From Roseateles amylovorans (lineage in GTDB: Bacteria; Pseudomonadota; Gammaproteobacteria; Burkholderiales; Burkholderiaceae_C), in NCBI RefSeq assembly GCF_025398155.2, contig NZ_CP104562.2, forward strand, positions 558,001 through 622,000: a stretch of 64,000 nucleotides of DNA, read 5' to 3'. The notes under the pieces were generated by a model that was given only the letters and a program-made list of their open reading frames with translations, made no database searches and had not been told where the DNA came from. Position 1 is the stretch's first letter. The number at the start of each line of letters is the position of its first letter. Positions 45,281 to 56,000 of the stretch are shown piece after piece. Made by a program: the position numbers and the translations under genes.

Positions 45281-45859
45281 ATGGATCTCATCGCCAAGAT
45301 CGAGGCGTTGTTCAGCCGTCGCGGCCAGCTGCATTACAGCGCGGAATGCCGGGAGCCGGTGACGGCGCTGGAACATGCCCTCCAATGCGCCCAACTTGCC
45401 GAGTGGGCCCACGCGGAGCATAGCCTCGTCGCCGCCGCCTTGCTGCACGACATCGGCCAACTGATGGACGGCGCCGCCGGCGAGCCGCTGCTGGACGATC
45501 AGCACGAGCTCCTGGCGCTGCCGATGCTGCGCGCGGGCGGTTTCGGCGACGATGTGCTGGAGCCGATCCGGCTGCATGTCGGCGCCAAGCGCTACCTGGT
45601 GAGCACCGACCCGTCCTATGAGCCGTCGCTGACCGACGCCTCGCGACACAGCCTGGCCTTGCAGGGCGGGCCGATGAATGCGGAAGAGCGGCTGCTGTTC
45701 ATGGCGCAGCGCCATGCGCCGGCCGCCTTGCAGCTGCGGCGCTGGGACGACCTGGCCAAACGGCCCGGCAAGCGCACGCCGCCGCTGGGCTACTACCTGG
45801 TGTTGCTGGAGGAGTTGCTGAAGGAGCAGCAGGCGCCACGGCGGCTGAGCATCGCCTGA
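45281..45859 (+). CDS. HD-domain protein (PhnZ-like)
   Basis: A 192-aa soluble protein with a short HD domain: H32 (TALEHALQCAQLAE), then H56-D57 (AALLHDIGQLMD), then LPMLRAGGFGDDVLEPIRLHVGAKRYL and DPSYEPSLTDASRHSLALQGGPM. This pattern matches the PhnZ group, di-iron oxygenases related to myo-inositol oxygenase that break organophosphonates. No phosphonate genes are nearby, so the substrate is open. CAGGGAG precedes ATG 45281. Divergent from cytochrome b561, with 280 bp between starts and no clear operator seen. Confidence 0.8.
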   Translation: MDLIAKIEALFSRRGQLHYSAECREPVTALEHALQCAQLAEWAHAEHSLVAAALLHDIGQLMDGAAGEPLLDDQHELLALPMLRAGGFGDDVLEPIRLHVGAKRYLVSTDPSYEPSLTDASRHSLALQGGPMNAEERLLFMAQRHAPAALQLRRWDDLAKRPGKRTPPLGYYLVLLEELLKEQQAPRRLSIA

Positions 45860-46009
45860 GCACGGATGGATCACGGCCCGAGTGCGGCTCGGGCGCCGCC
45901 TGATCGCCGCCTGAGCGCGGCGCGGCAGGGCGTCGCATGCTGAAAGCAGCCGCCTGGCGCTCGTGTGGGATGACAGGGTGTGGCCAGGCTCAGGCCGTGG
46001 CGATGGCCG

Positions 46010-46233
46010 GGACCGCAGAGGGCACGGATCGTGCCAACCCCATCTCCCTCTTGAGGGGGATGGCTGCGAAAAATCCGGTTACGCATACTGGATCCCGATC
46101 GCTCGCTGCCTGGACCTCAGCGTGGTGATCGAGGGGAGGAGTGCTATGCCGACCTGCCGGAGCCCGTTGGGGCCGAGGGGGTCGGCATAGTTTTATCCGC
46201 CCAGGCTCAAGCGCTGCGATCAGCGCTTTTTTT
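46010..46233 (+). ncRNA. Candidate structured non-coding RNA
   Basis: In the 677-bp gap 45860-46536 no protein gene is convincing, but four hairpins stand in a row on the plus strand: 46021-46035 (perfect 6-bp stem), 46040-46063 (11-bp stem with one G-T pair), 46144-46190 (11-bp perfect stem enclosing a 25-nt G-rich loop, followed by TTTTA), and 46209-46228 (8-bp perfect stem) followed by seven T. That is the profile of an sRNA or a cis-regulatory leader ending in a terminator. The 5' end is not defined, and I recognise no known RNA family. The remainder, 46234-46536, holds only a short GGCTGACA direct repeat (about 46374-46398). Confidence 0.4.
46209..46233 (+). terminator. Intrinsic terminator upstream of the HisKA_2 kinase gene
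   Basis: The stem AAGCGCTG (46209-46216) pairs with CAGCGCTT (46221-46228) across a CGAT loop, and the T-run extends to 46233. It is 350 bp after the HD gene, so it probably ends a separate transcript. Confidence 0.85.
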
Positions 46234-46536
46234 GCGCCCGGCGTGCCGCCGTGCCACGTCCCCTGCGCAGGGGGGTGAGGATGACAGCCGCCCGGCCGGC
46301 TTGTATAACGTCCAACAACCATCCGCGCGAGTGATGCGCCTCTCGACCCCGCGCCGACAGAGCGCCACGTCGGGCTGACAGGCTGACAGGCTGACAGGCC
46401 GATGGGCTGGCGGGGCGATCCGGACCCCGCCTGGCACCGATCGGCCGACCTCGCGCGTCCAAGACCCGCGAAGCCAGCACGGCCTGAGGCCGGGCCGATG
46501 CCCGCGCCGCGACGGATGGCGGCCAAGGGAGGCCCG

Positions 46537-48423
46537 ATGTCTGGCGATCTTCGATCGGCTGCACTCGACATGCTGTTCGCCCAGGACTTGCCGATCGGCT
46601 TGGCCCTGCTGGACAGTGACCTGCGCTATTGCGCCATCAATGCGACCTTGGCGCGGGCCAATGGGCTGGAGGTGGCGGCCCACCTCGGGCGCTCCGTCGT
46701 GGACGTCCTGCCGCAGGCGGCGCACGACCTGATTCCGCTGCTGCGCGGCGTGCTGGAGACCGGCCGTCCGCATCATTTCCAGATCGATGCCGAGGTCCCC
46801 AGCCTGCCGGGTGTCGCCTCTGAATGGGACGCCAGCTACCTGCCGGTGAAGGACGACCAGGGCCAGGTGGCCGGCGTGCTGGTGCGCGCCGCCAATCGAT
46901 CGCAGGAGCGCGCCGACGAGCGACTCCGACGCGCCCGACAGGAAAGCGACCAGCGCCTGCGCCGCGTGCTCGACAACCTGTTCGTCTTCGTCGGCGTGCT
47001 GTCGCCGGACGGTCGGGTGCAGGAAGCCAACCGCGCGCCCTTGGACGCGGGCGGCTTCACGTTGGAACAGATCCGCGGGCGCGAGTTCTGGCTGACGCCG
47101 TGGTGGACCCACGATCCCCTGCTGGTGGACTGGCTGAAAGACGCCGCAGCCCGGGTGGCCCGCGGTGAAACCGTGCGGCGCGACGTGGTGGTGCGCATGG
47201 CCGGCGACACCCGCATGGACATCGATTTCATGATGGCGCCGCTGCGTGACGACCAGGGCCGGGTGACGCACCTGATCCCCTCGGGCATCGACATCAGCGC
47301 GCGCCGCGAAAGCGAGCGGGCCCTGGCGCGCAGCGAAGACCGCTTCCGCCGCGCCTTTGAGGGCGCGACCATCGGCATGGGCCTGATCGACACCGACGGC
47401 CGCATCCAGTTGGCCAACGAAAGCCTGGCCCGCATGTTCGGCTACACCCGCGATGAACTGGCCGGCAAGGCGGTGCATGACCTGGTGCCGACGCGCCAGC
47501 GAGAGGCCCATCACGGCCATGTCGGATCCTTCATGCGCCAGCCGGCCCTGCGCTACATGGCCAAGCGCCAGGAGCTGTATGCGCTGCGGCGCGACGGGAC
47601 CGAGATTGCAGTGGAGATCGGGCTGAATCCGATGCCGGACTCCGACGGCCAGCAGGTGCTGGCCACTGTCAACGACGTGACCGAGCGCCGCGCGGCCCAG
47701 AGCCAGATCGAACGGGCGTTGCAGGAGAAGACGGCGCTGCTCAATGAAGTCCATCATCGGGTCAAGAACAACCTGCAGGTCATCTCGAGCCTGCTCAGCC
47801 TGCAGGCCCGCCATGCCGACGACCGCGTGCGTGATGCGCTGCGGGACAGCCAGAGCCGGGTGCATTCGATGTCCCTGCTGCATCAACTGCTGTATGAGCG
47901 GTCCGATTTCAGCGCGCTGGAGATGGGCACCTACCTGCGGCGGCTGATCCAGCTGTTGCGCGACACCTATCTGGGCCAGAGCCCGCAGATCGATCTGCTG
48001 GTGGAAACGCCGCAGGACCTGCCCTGGCGGATGGAGCTGCAGCGGGCAATCCCCTGCGGGCTGGTGGTCACCGAGCTGGTCACCAATGCCATCAAGCATG
48101 CCTTTCCCGACGGTCGCACCGGCCAGATCCGGGTGCGGCTGGGCGGCACCGCGCTGGGCGAAGTCGGCAGTCCGCCCGCGGCGACCGGCGGCGTGGGCGA
48201 CCACGATCGCCTCGCCGAGGCCGATCCGCCCTGGCTGGAAGTGGTCGACGACGGCGTCGGCTTGCCGCCCGGCATGGCGCCGGGACAAGGCCGCAGCCTG
48301 GGCCTGCAACTGCTGCCGCTGCTGGCTGACCAATGCGGCGCCCGGTTGGGCATGGAATCGCAGGCGGGCACTCGGGCGCGCCTGACCTGGTGCCGCGACG
48401 CGGTGGGAGAAGCTCATGCTTGA
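46537..48423 (+). CDS. PAS-containing histidine kinase, HisKA_2 type
   Basis: A 628-aa soluble kinase without membrane helices. Three PAS-type domains are suggested (about 10-115, 135-265, 270-385; the third opens FRRAFEGATIGMGLIDTDGRI). The HisKA_2 phospho-acceptor region LNEVHHRVKNNLQVISSLLSL holds H406/H407. The ATPase domain has PCGLVVTELVTNAIKHAFP and DDGVGLPPG. ATG 46537 follows AAGGGAGG. The 3' end overlaps the next gene by 8 bases, so kinase and the REC-GGDEF-EAL protein should be made together. Confidence 0.92.
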   Translation: MSGDLRSAALDMLFAQDLPIGLALLDSDLRYCAINATLARANGLEVAAHLGRSVVDVLPQAAHDLIPLLRGVLETGRPHHFQIDAEVPSLPGVASEWDASYLPVKDDQGQVAGVLVRAANRSQERADERLRRARQESDQRLRRVLDNLFVFVGVLSPDGRVQEANRAPLDAGGFTLEQIRGREFWLTPWWTHDPLLVDWLKDAAARVARGETVRRDVVVRMAGDTRMDIDFMMAPLRDDQGRVTHLIPSGIDISARRESERALARSEDRFRRAFEGATIGMGLIDTDGRIQLANESLARMFGYTRDELAGKAVHDLVPTRQREAHHGHVGSFMRQPALRYMAKRQELYALRRDGTEIAVEIGLNPMPDSDGQQVLATVNDVTERRAAQSQIERALQEKTALLNEVHHRVKNNLQVISSLLSLQARHADDRVRDALRDSQSRVHSMSLLHQLLYERSDFSALEMGTYLRRLIQLLRDTYLGQSPQIDLLVETPQDLPWRMELQRAIPCGLVVTELVTNAIKHAFPDGRTGQIRVRLGGTALGEVGSPPAATGGVGDHDRLAEADPPWLEVVDDGVGLPPGMAPGQGRSLGLQLLPLLADQCGARLGMESQAGTRARLTWCRDAVGEAHA

Positions 48424-51064
48424 TGCCGCGGTCGACCGGGCGCGCCCGGTGCGCATCCAGATCGTCGAGGACGAACGCATCGTGGCGCTGGACTTGCGCT
48501 CCGGGCTGGAGCAGTTGGGCTACGAGGTGGTCGGCATTGCCGCCAGCGAGCCGGAAGCGTTGCGCCTGGCCACCCGCACCGTGCCGGACCTGGTGCTGAT
48601 GGACATCCACCTTGATCGCGGCAGCGACGGCATCAGCGCCGCCCGGCAGTTGCGCGAGCTGCTGTCGGTGCCGGTCATCTTCCTGAGTGCGTATGGCGAG
48701 CCTGAAACTCTGCAGCGGGCCGCCCAGGCGGCGCCGTACGGCTACCTGCTCAAGCCGTTCGAACTGCGCGAACTCAATGCGACGGTCCGCATGGCCATGG
48801 TGCGTCGTGCGGAGGAGCGCAAGACCGAGGCGGCCGAGCGCCGCCTGCGTCTGGCCTTGGAGTCGGCACGGTTGGCGGTGCTGGAGCTGCCGGAGCAGTC
48901 GGCATGGTCGGATCCATCGGATCCGGTAGAGCCATCGAATCCGATGGCGCAATCGACGCCTTCGAATCGAGCGGCTCAAGCGGATCAAGCGGATCAAGCA
49001 GATCAAGCAGATCAAGAGGATCGGGCGTTGCCTCAGACGCTGGCGTCAGTCGCCGATCCCTCGGAGGCACCGACGCAACCGGCGGGTTTGGACGTCCTGA
49101 AGATTCGCGGCGGTGCCGGCAGGTCGACACCACCCCGGTCTCGGACGCTGCGCTGGACGGGACATGAATCCGTGCCGGAGCTGTCCACCCTGACGCGGTC
49201 CAACGCGCTGGCGGACCTGCGGGAGGGCCTGGATGCGCGCGGTCGCGACGCCCTGGATGCGCTGCTGCAGGTCGGCACGCCGATGGACCTGACCTGCGGC
49301 TGGCGTGGGCTGGATGAGCCCGTCACCCGATGTCTGGAAATCCACGCCCGCCACTTCGAACGCGAAGGCGTGGTGATGGGCATGGTGCGCGATGTCAGCG
49401 AGCGGGTGGAGCGCGAGAACCGGCTGCGCCAGGCGGCCGTGGCGTTCAACGCCACCGACGAGGCCATCCTGTTCCTGGACGCCGATCAGCGCGTGCTGGG
49501 CTGCAACAGCGCCTTTGCGCACCTCACCGGCTGGACCGAGCCGGATGTGCTGGGTCACCGACCGGAAGAGTTCCTGTTCTGTCGCCGCCAGGGCGATGCG
49601 TCGCTCGATCCGGCGCAGCATCCGTGGCAGGGCGAGGTGACCTGCCGCCGCCGTGACGGCAGCAGCTTCCCGGCCTTGCAGCACTTTGCAGCGGTGATGG
49701 ATGACGAGGGCCAGGCCAGCCACCATGTGCTGAGCTTTGCGGACATCAGCGAGATCCGGCAGGCCCAGCATGAGCTGCGGCATCAGGCGCTTCATGACGC
49801 GCTGACCGGCCTGGGCAACCGCCTGATGTTGCAGCAGGTGCTGCAAGGCTGGACCGGCCGGCCCCTGGCCCTGCTGTTCATGGACCTGGACGGCTTCAAG
49901 ACCATCAACGACACCCTGGGGCATGACGCCGGCGACGATCTGCTGCGCCAGATTGCCAGTCGGCTCGGCAGTCAGCTGCGGCGTGACGATGTGGCGGTGC
50001 GTCTGGGGGGCGATGAATTCGTCATCCTGCTGCCGCAGGTGGTGCAGGTGGACATGGCGCTGGCCATCGCCCGCAAGCTGCTGGCCGCCGTGGCGCATCC
50101 GGTGCGGCTGGAACTGCATGCGCTGCCCGACAGTGCACGCACCGTGGTGGTGACCGCCAGCATCGGCGTGGCCTTGTGTCCGGGCCATGTCGACAGCCCG
50201 CAGATGTTGCTGCGCGCGGCCGATGCCGCCATGTACCAGGCCAAGGCCCGCGGTCGCTGTCGGGCGGTGGCCTTTGAATCGTCGATGGCCGATGTCGCCA
50301 GCCATCGGCTGCAGATGGAGCAGGGCTTGCGCACCGCCTTGGCGCATCACGAGCTGTCGCTGGTCTGGCAGCCGGTGGTGGACCTGCGCGACGGCCGCAT
50401 CGTCGGCGCCGAGGTGCTGCTGCGCTGGCGTCATCCGGCGTTGGGGGATGTCTCGCCGGCGTGCTTCATCCCGGTGGCCGAGGACATGGGACTGATCGCC
50501 CCGATCGGCGCCTGGGTGCTGGACCAGGCGGTGGCGCAGGCGGCCGCCTGGCGCAGTGCCGGCCTGCCGGACTTGCGGGTGGCGGTCAATGTGTCGGTGC
50601 GGCAGTTCGAGCAGGACGATGTGCCGGCCCTGGTCGCCGACACGCTGCGCCGGCACGGCCTGCCCGCGCCATGGCTGGAGCTGGAACTGACCGAATCCCT
50701 GATCGCTCAGGCGGCGTCCACCGGCCCGGCGCTGCAGCGGCTGCGCGAGCTCGGGGTGCGTCTGGCCCTGGATGACTTCGGCACTGGCTTCTCTTCGCTG
50801 GCCCAACTGACAGCGTTGCCCATGGACCGGCTCAAGATCGATCGCAGCTTCATGCAAGCGCTGTCGCAGGGCGGATCGGCCCAGGCGGTGGTGCGCAGCA
50901 TCGTCGCCTTGGCCGGGGGCCTGAACCTGGGCATCACCGCGGAAGGCGTGGAGACGGCCGAACAGCGCGACTGGCTGCTGTCGCTGGGGGACATGGATGC
51001 GCAAGGCTGGTTGTTTCACAAGCCAGTGGCGGCGGAGGCGTTGGCGTCCATGCTGGTGCGCTGA
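48416..51064 (+). CDS. Response regulator with PAS, GGDEF and EAL domains
   Basis: An 882-aa c-di-GMP protein. REC is residues 12-130 with D63 (LVLMDIHLD) and Lys in LLKPFE. A low-complexity linker (about 160-230) includes an ADQ repeat. A PAS domain follows (about 335-450), then GGDEF with intact RLGGDEF (531-535), then EAL with E666-V-L in place of EAL. Other EAL residues are kept: ELTESLI, LALDDFGTGFSSL, KIDRSFM, EGVET. Both cyclase and phosphodiesterase activities are possible. It is the likely output of the upstream HisKA_2 kinase. Confidence 0.93.
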   Translation: MLDAAVDRARPVRIQIVEDERIVALDLRSGLEQLGYEVVGIAASEPEALRLATRTVPDLVLMDIHLDRGSDGISAARQLRELLSVPVIFLSAYGEPETLQRAAQAAPYGYLLKPFELRELNATVRMAMVRRAEERKTEAAERRLRLALESARLAVLELPEQSAWSDPSDPVEPSNPMAQSTPSNRAAQADQADQADQADQEDRALPQTLASVADPSEAPTQPAGLDVLKIRGGAGRSTPPRSRTLRWTGHESVPELSTLTRSNALADLREGLDARGRDALDALLQVGTPMDLTCGWRGLDEPVTRCLEIHARHFEREGVVMGMVRDVSERVERENRLRQAAVAFNATDEAILFLDADQRVLGCNSAFAHLTGWTEPDVLGHRPEEFLFCRRQGDASLDPAQHPWQGEVTCRRRDGSSFPALQHFAAVMDDEGQASHHVLSFADISEIRQAQHELRHQALHDALTGLGNRLMLQQVLQGWTGRPLALLFMDLDGFKTINDTLGHDAGDDLLRQIASRLGSQLRRDDVAVRLGGDEFVILLPQVVQVDMALAIARKLLAAVAHPVRLELHALPDSARTVVVTASIGVALCPGHVDSPQMLLRAADAAMYQAKARGRCRAVAFESSMADVASHRLQMEQGLRTALAHHELSLVWQPVVDLRDGRIVGAEVLLRWRHPALGDVSPACFIPVAEDMGLIAPIGAWVLDQAVAQAAAWRSAGLPDLRVAVNVSVRQFEQDDVPALVADTLRRHGLPAPWLELELTESLIAQAASTGPALQRLRELGVRLALDDFGTGFSSLAQLTALPMDRLKIDRSFMQALSQGGSAQAVVRSIVALAGGLNLGITAEGVETAEQRDWLLSLGDMDAQGWLFHKPVAAEALASMLVR
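48971..49019 (+). repeat. 9-bp repeat array in the REC-PAS linker
   Basis: GCGGATCAA-type 9-mers (with GCAGATCAA variants) repeat about five times and encode (A-D-Q)n. They are in frame, so copy number can change linker length without frameshift. Related GGATCC-rich sequence lies just before, at about 48905-48935. Confidence 0.8.
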
Positions 51065-51252
51065 TCGCTCAGTCGCGCATGGCGTGCGCAGGCGGGGCGG
51101 CTGCCGTGTTGTTGGCGCGCCATGGTGCTGGTGTTGGCGTGTTTGTGCTTGGGCCGTCACTCTCCAAGCGCTATATTGCCCGCCCAATACGAGATTTACC
51201 GAAAGTATGAACTCACCGTTGCGGCAGCGACCAGGCGCTGCCCGTCCCGGCC

Positions 51253-53049
51253 ATGGTTGAGCGACTCGCGGAGCAAACGAGCGTCGACCTTGAATTGCTG
51301 CGGTTGATCGCCAAGCAGGGACGACGGGTGCCCTACCCGGTGGGCCTGGCGGCGCTCGCCTTGGCGTTGATGAGCATGAGCGTCGTCCATGGCGCGATTG
51401 CGCTGGGGTGGCTGGCAGCGGTGTACGGCGTGCTGGCGCTGCGCTGGTGGCTGCTGGGCCAACTGCCGGAGATGCATGAGCGTCCGCTGCAGCAACGGCT
51501 GAACTGGGCGGTGGGCCTGAGCCTGCTCAACGGAATGGTCTTCAGCGCTTCCCTGGGCGTGGCCCCCTGGCTCAGCGATTTCCAGCGCATGGTGCAGACC
51601 ATCGTGCTGTTGGGACTGTGCGCCGGGGCGGTGGCCACCACTGCCGGACACCGCGTGGTGTTCCAGGCCTTCCTCTGGCCGGTCACGATCGCCAATGCCC
51701 TGGCCTGGGGCCTCGGCCACGATGCGGTGGACTACCGCTGGCTGGACTGGGTGCTGTCCGGCCTGATCGTCTTTTTCGGCCTGATCCTGATGAGCCTGGC
51801 GCGCGACACCTACCGGGTGTTCGCCGAATCGGTGCTCATCCGTCAGCAGCAGGTCAAGAACAACCAGCAGTTGCGCCAGGCCTTGGCCCAGGCGGAATCC
51901 GCCATGGCGGCCAAGACCCGCTTCCTGGCCTCCGCCAGCCATGACCTGCGTCAGCCGATGCACACGCTCTCGCTGTTCGGTGCGGCGCTGGCCAAGCGGC
52001 CGCTGGATGGCGAAGGCAGTGTGATCGTCACCCAGATGAACCTGGCGCTGCAGTCGCTGTCCTCGCAGATGGATGCGCTGCTGGACATCTCCAAGCTGGA
52101 TGCCCAGGTGGTGCCGGTCAACAACCAGGTGTTTGCCTTGCAGCCCTGGCTGGGTCGACTGCAGCGTGAATTCCAGCCCGCCGCCCATCGCAAGCAGCTG
52201 TTGTTGCGGCTGGACTGCCCACCGGATGCGTGCGTCGAAAGCGATCCGGTGCTGCTGGAGCGGGTGGTGCGCAACCTGATCGACAACGCGATCAAATACA
52301 CCCAGCGCGGCGAGGTGTCGATCGAGGTCAGCCGCGGCCAGGACGACGGCATCTGGCGGCTGTCGGTGCGCGACACCGGCGTGGGCATCCCCGAACATGA
52401 GCAATCGCGGGTGTTCGATGAGTTCTACCAGGTCGGCAATCCGGAACGTGACCGGGCCAAGGGCCTCGGCCTGGGCCTGTCGATCGTGAACCGCTTGGTG
52501 GACCTGTTGGACCTGCATCTGGCGCTGCGTTCCGCGCCCGGCCACGGCTCGAGCTTCATGCTGAACGTCACCGCCGCCGACCCCAGCGAGATCCGCCCGG
52601 ACCAGGCGCCCCGCCATGGCCCGTCGCTGCCACCGATCCGCGTCCTGGTGATCGACGACGAAGAGCCGGTGCGGGTGGCCATGCAGGCGCTGCTCAGCGC
52701 GCACGGCTGCCAGGTGCTGCTGGCCGGCAGCACCCGCGAGGGCCTGCTCAAAAGCATGGGCCAGCAGCCGGACCTGCTCCTGACCGATTTCCGGCTGCGC
52801 AGCGGCGAGGACGGGATCTCCGCCGTCCGGTCCATCCGCAGCGCCTTCCCCGGACTGCCGGCCTTGCTGGTGAGCGGCGACACCGCGCCCGAACGCCTGC
52901 GCGAAGCCCATGAGGCCGGGTTGACCCTGCTGCACAAACCGGTCACCGAAGAACAATTGATCAACGCGATGCAAGCCGCCCTGGCCGAGCAACGCAGGGA
53001 GGTTTCCGATGGCACCACCGTTCGAGGAGGCGCGGCCAGCCCCGCCTGA
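51253..53049 (+). CDS. Hybrid sensor histidine kinase/response regulator
   Basis: A 598-aa protein. Residues about 28-190 hold five or six membrane helices with short loops (no large sensor domain). A coiled coil leads to HisKA with H230 in SASHDLRQPMHTLSL, the family with the SHDLRQP motif. HATPase follows (NLIDNAIKY, DTGVGIPE, GLGLGLSIVNRL). A C-terminal receiver (about 470-590) has IDDEE, Asp in LLLTDFRLRSG and Lys in LLHKPVT. It overlaps the next gene by 41 bases. The 188-bp gap upstream shows a TATATT element near 51171. Confidence 0.93.
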   Translation: MVERLAEQTSVDLELLRLIAKQGRRVPYPVGLAALALALMSMSVVHGAIALGWLAAVYGVLALRWWLLGQLPEMHERPLQQRLNWAVGLSLLNGMVFSASLGVAPWLSDFQRMVQTIVLLGLCAGAVATTAGHRVVFQAFLWPVTIANALAWGLGHDAVDYRWLDWVLSGLIVFFGLILMSLARDTYRVFAESVLIRQQQVKNNQQLRQALAQAESAMAAKTRFLASASHDLRQPMHTLSLFGAALAKRPLDGEGSVIVTQMNLALQSLSSQMDALLDISKLDAQVVPVNNQVFALQPWLGRLQREFQPAAHRKQLLLRLDCPPDACVESDPVLLERVVRNLIDNAIKYTQRGEVSIEVSRGQDDGIWRLSVRDTGVGIPEHEQSRVFDEFYQVGNPERDRAKGLGLGLSIVNRLVDLLDLHLALRSAPGHGSSFMLNVTAADPSEIRPDQAPRHGPSLPPIRVLVIDDEEPVRVAMQALLSAHGCQVLLAGSTREGLLKSMGQQPDLLLTDFRLRSGEDGISAVRSIRSAFPGLPALLVSGDTAPERLREAHEAGLTLLHKPVTEEQLINAMQAALAEQRREVSDGTTVRGGAASPA

Positions 53050-56000
53050 GCGTCCGTCGTCGTCCTCATCCGGCGCGCGTGAGGACGCGCGACCGTTCGG
53101 CACGCGCTGGCTGTCCCGTCCGTTGGAGGACTGGATGGCCGAGCGGCTGCAGGGCGACCGCCGTGCAACCACCGGCGAATCCGCGGAGTCGGCCGCGCCT
53201 GAGGCATCCGGCGATCCTGTCGATTCCGCCGATCCGGTCGACCTGCTGATCGTCGGGAGCGGCTACGGCGGCGCCGCCGCGGCGCATGCCTTCGCGGGAC
53301 GTTGTGATGCGCAGGGCCGTCCCCTGCGCGTCGTGGTGCTGGAGCGCGGGCGTGAGTACCTGCCCGGCGCCTTCCCCAGCCGCTTTGCCGACCTGCCGGG
53401 CCATGTCCGGTTCGCTTCGCGCGATGCGGAGTCGCCGACGGGTCGTCGCGAAGGGCTGTTTGATCTGCGGCTGGGGCCGGACGTGTGCGTCGCCCTGGCC
53501 AATGGGCTGGGCGGCGGGTCGCTGATCAACGCGGGTGTGATGGAGCGGCCGACGCCCACAGTGTTCACCGAGCCCGGCTGGCCGGAGACCTTTCTCAGCG
53601 AGGACCTGTCGCCTTGGTTCGATCGCGCCGAGCGGCTGCTGGGTGTGCGCGATGACAGTGGCGACAACACCATCGAGCGGCTGCGCGGCCACCGACCCCG
53701 TCGCCTGGCGCTGCTGCGCGAGCTCGGTGGCAGCGAGACCCGCGCGGCGCGCCTCCAGGTCGCGATGGACACGCGCCCGCGTGGCGCGGCGCAGTGGTCC
53801 CATCAGGCCTGTCTGGCTTGCGGCGACTGCGCGACCGGCTGCAACCACGAGGCCAAGCAATCGCTGGACACCGGCCTGCTGCTGCAGGCCTGGCGGGCCG
53901 GCGCGGAATTGATCTGCGGTGCCAGCGTCGAACGCCTGGAGCGCGCAGCAGGCGGCGGTTGGGCGGTCCATGTGCAGCACACCGATGAGTTGCTGCGCCG
54001 GCGGCAGGGCAAGGCCTTCGTCGTGAAGGCGCGCCGAGTGATCCTGGCTGCGGGCAGTCTGGGCTCCACGGAGATCCTCCTGCGGTCCAAGCGGGCCGGT
54101 CTGCCGGTGTCGCACATGCTGGGCCAGCGGTTTTCCGCCAACGGTGACGTGCTGGCGGTGGGCCAAGCGCTGCCGGAGCCGCTGCATGCCGTGGCCGACG
54201 AGCAGCAGCCCGCCGCGGAGCGCCAGGTCGGGCCGACCATCACCGCGGTGATGCGCGGTGGTGCGGACTTCGTGGTGGAGGACCTGGCGGTTCCCGGCGC
54301 GCTGCGACCGCTGTTCGAGGAGAGCTTTGCGCTGGCCGGCACGCTGGATGCGCTGGGGCGTCCCAATACCGGCCGGCATGAGGAGCGCGCCGAGTTCGAC
54401 GATCCCTTTGCCGTCCGTCCGCACCAGACCGAGCGCTATCTGCCGATGGCGCTCATCGGTCGCGACAGCGGCACCGGCGCCCTGGTGCTGAATGACGACA
54501 GCGAGGAGCCGGGCTGCCTGGGCGTCGCCTGGCCCGGACTGCGGCACGAGCCCGACATCGCCCGCCGCCATGCCTGGATCGAGCGTCGGCTCCAGCAGCG
54601 CGGCGCCCGGCTGCTGCGCAATCCGATGTGGCAGCTCCTGCCGCCCGAGATGGCCTTCCTGATGACGGGGGCGCGCGGTCCGATGATCAGCGTGCATCCG
54701 CTGGGCGGCTGCGCCATGGCCGATCGCGGCTGCGACGGCGTGGTCAATCCGGACGGTCAGGTGTTTGTCGGCGCGGGCGATCGGGTGCATGAGGACCTGG
54801 TGGTGCTGGACGGCGCGATCGTGCCGACCTCGCTGGCCATCAATCCCGCGCTCACCATCACCGCGCTGGCCCTGCGTGCGCTCGCCCATCTGACAGCGAA
54901 GTGGGACCTCAACCACGGCCCGGGACCCGTGCGGCAGGAACGGGTGCGCCCACGCTTTCGACGGATCGAGGCGCCGAAGGCGGAGACGCCGACCGTCATT
55001 GAAGTGCGCGAGCGGCTGGGTGGCTTTGTCCGATGGCCAGGGGCGCCGGGCTCGCCGCTGAAGTACCTCGAGCTCGGATTCGTCTATCAGCCCAAGGTGC
55101 TGACCGAGCTGCTGCGGCCGGGGCCGGAGCGCCGGCTGGTCGCGGCACCGGGCAGCTTTCTTCGGGTCTACGAGGCGCGAGAGACTCCCAGCGGCCGTTT
55201 CGAGATCGTGGGACCGCGCCAGGGCGATGGCCGGCTGTGGTGGCATCAGGAGCGGGGAGATGGCAACGCCTTGTTCACCGTGCCGTTGAAGGACGCGGAG
55301 CTGGCGATCTTCCAGCGCGAGGCCTCCGGTCCGCTGCGGCGACATGCGCGCGGCCTGGCGGCCTGGGTGATGAATCGGGGCTATCGGGATTCGGTCCAGG
55401 GTGCACTGGACTGGCTTTCGCAGCGCACAGCGGCGAAGGCGCCGGACGAGCCGTCTTCCGGCGTGTGGGCCCGCATCGTCAACGCCTGGCACCTGTCCGG
55501 GCATGCCGGGGAAGTGCGGTTGATGCGGTACCGGCTGCGTATCGATGCCGACGCCGGTCTCGCCAACGGCGAGCCTTTGCCCGACTGGGCCAACGGCCTG
55601 CGCGAGGTGCTCATCCAGGGCCGCAAGCGCATCAGCTACACCCGACGCGGCAATCCCTGGACGCAGCTCAGCCGCCTGATCCTGGACCCGGTGGCGGGCC
55701 TGCAACCACCGCCCGGCCAGCGCGAGATCCGGCTGGAGCTGGACCTCCACCATCTGGCCCGCGAGCGCATGCCGCTGCTGCGCATCCGCCAGGCGCAGGA
55801 CAGTCCGACGGCGGTACGCGACATCGGGGCGCTCATGGCCTACATCGCCCGCATGACCATCGGCCTGCATGCCTGGACCTTCCGCAAGCCGGACGAGGCG
55901 CCCCCCCGGCGCATCGACCGGCTGCCGGGAGCGGTGCCGGACCTGCCCACGCCCACCGTCATCGAGATGGCCGCCGGCCGTTGGGGCGAGGCCGGCGCGC

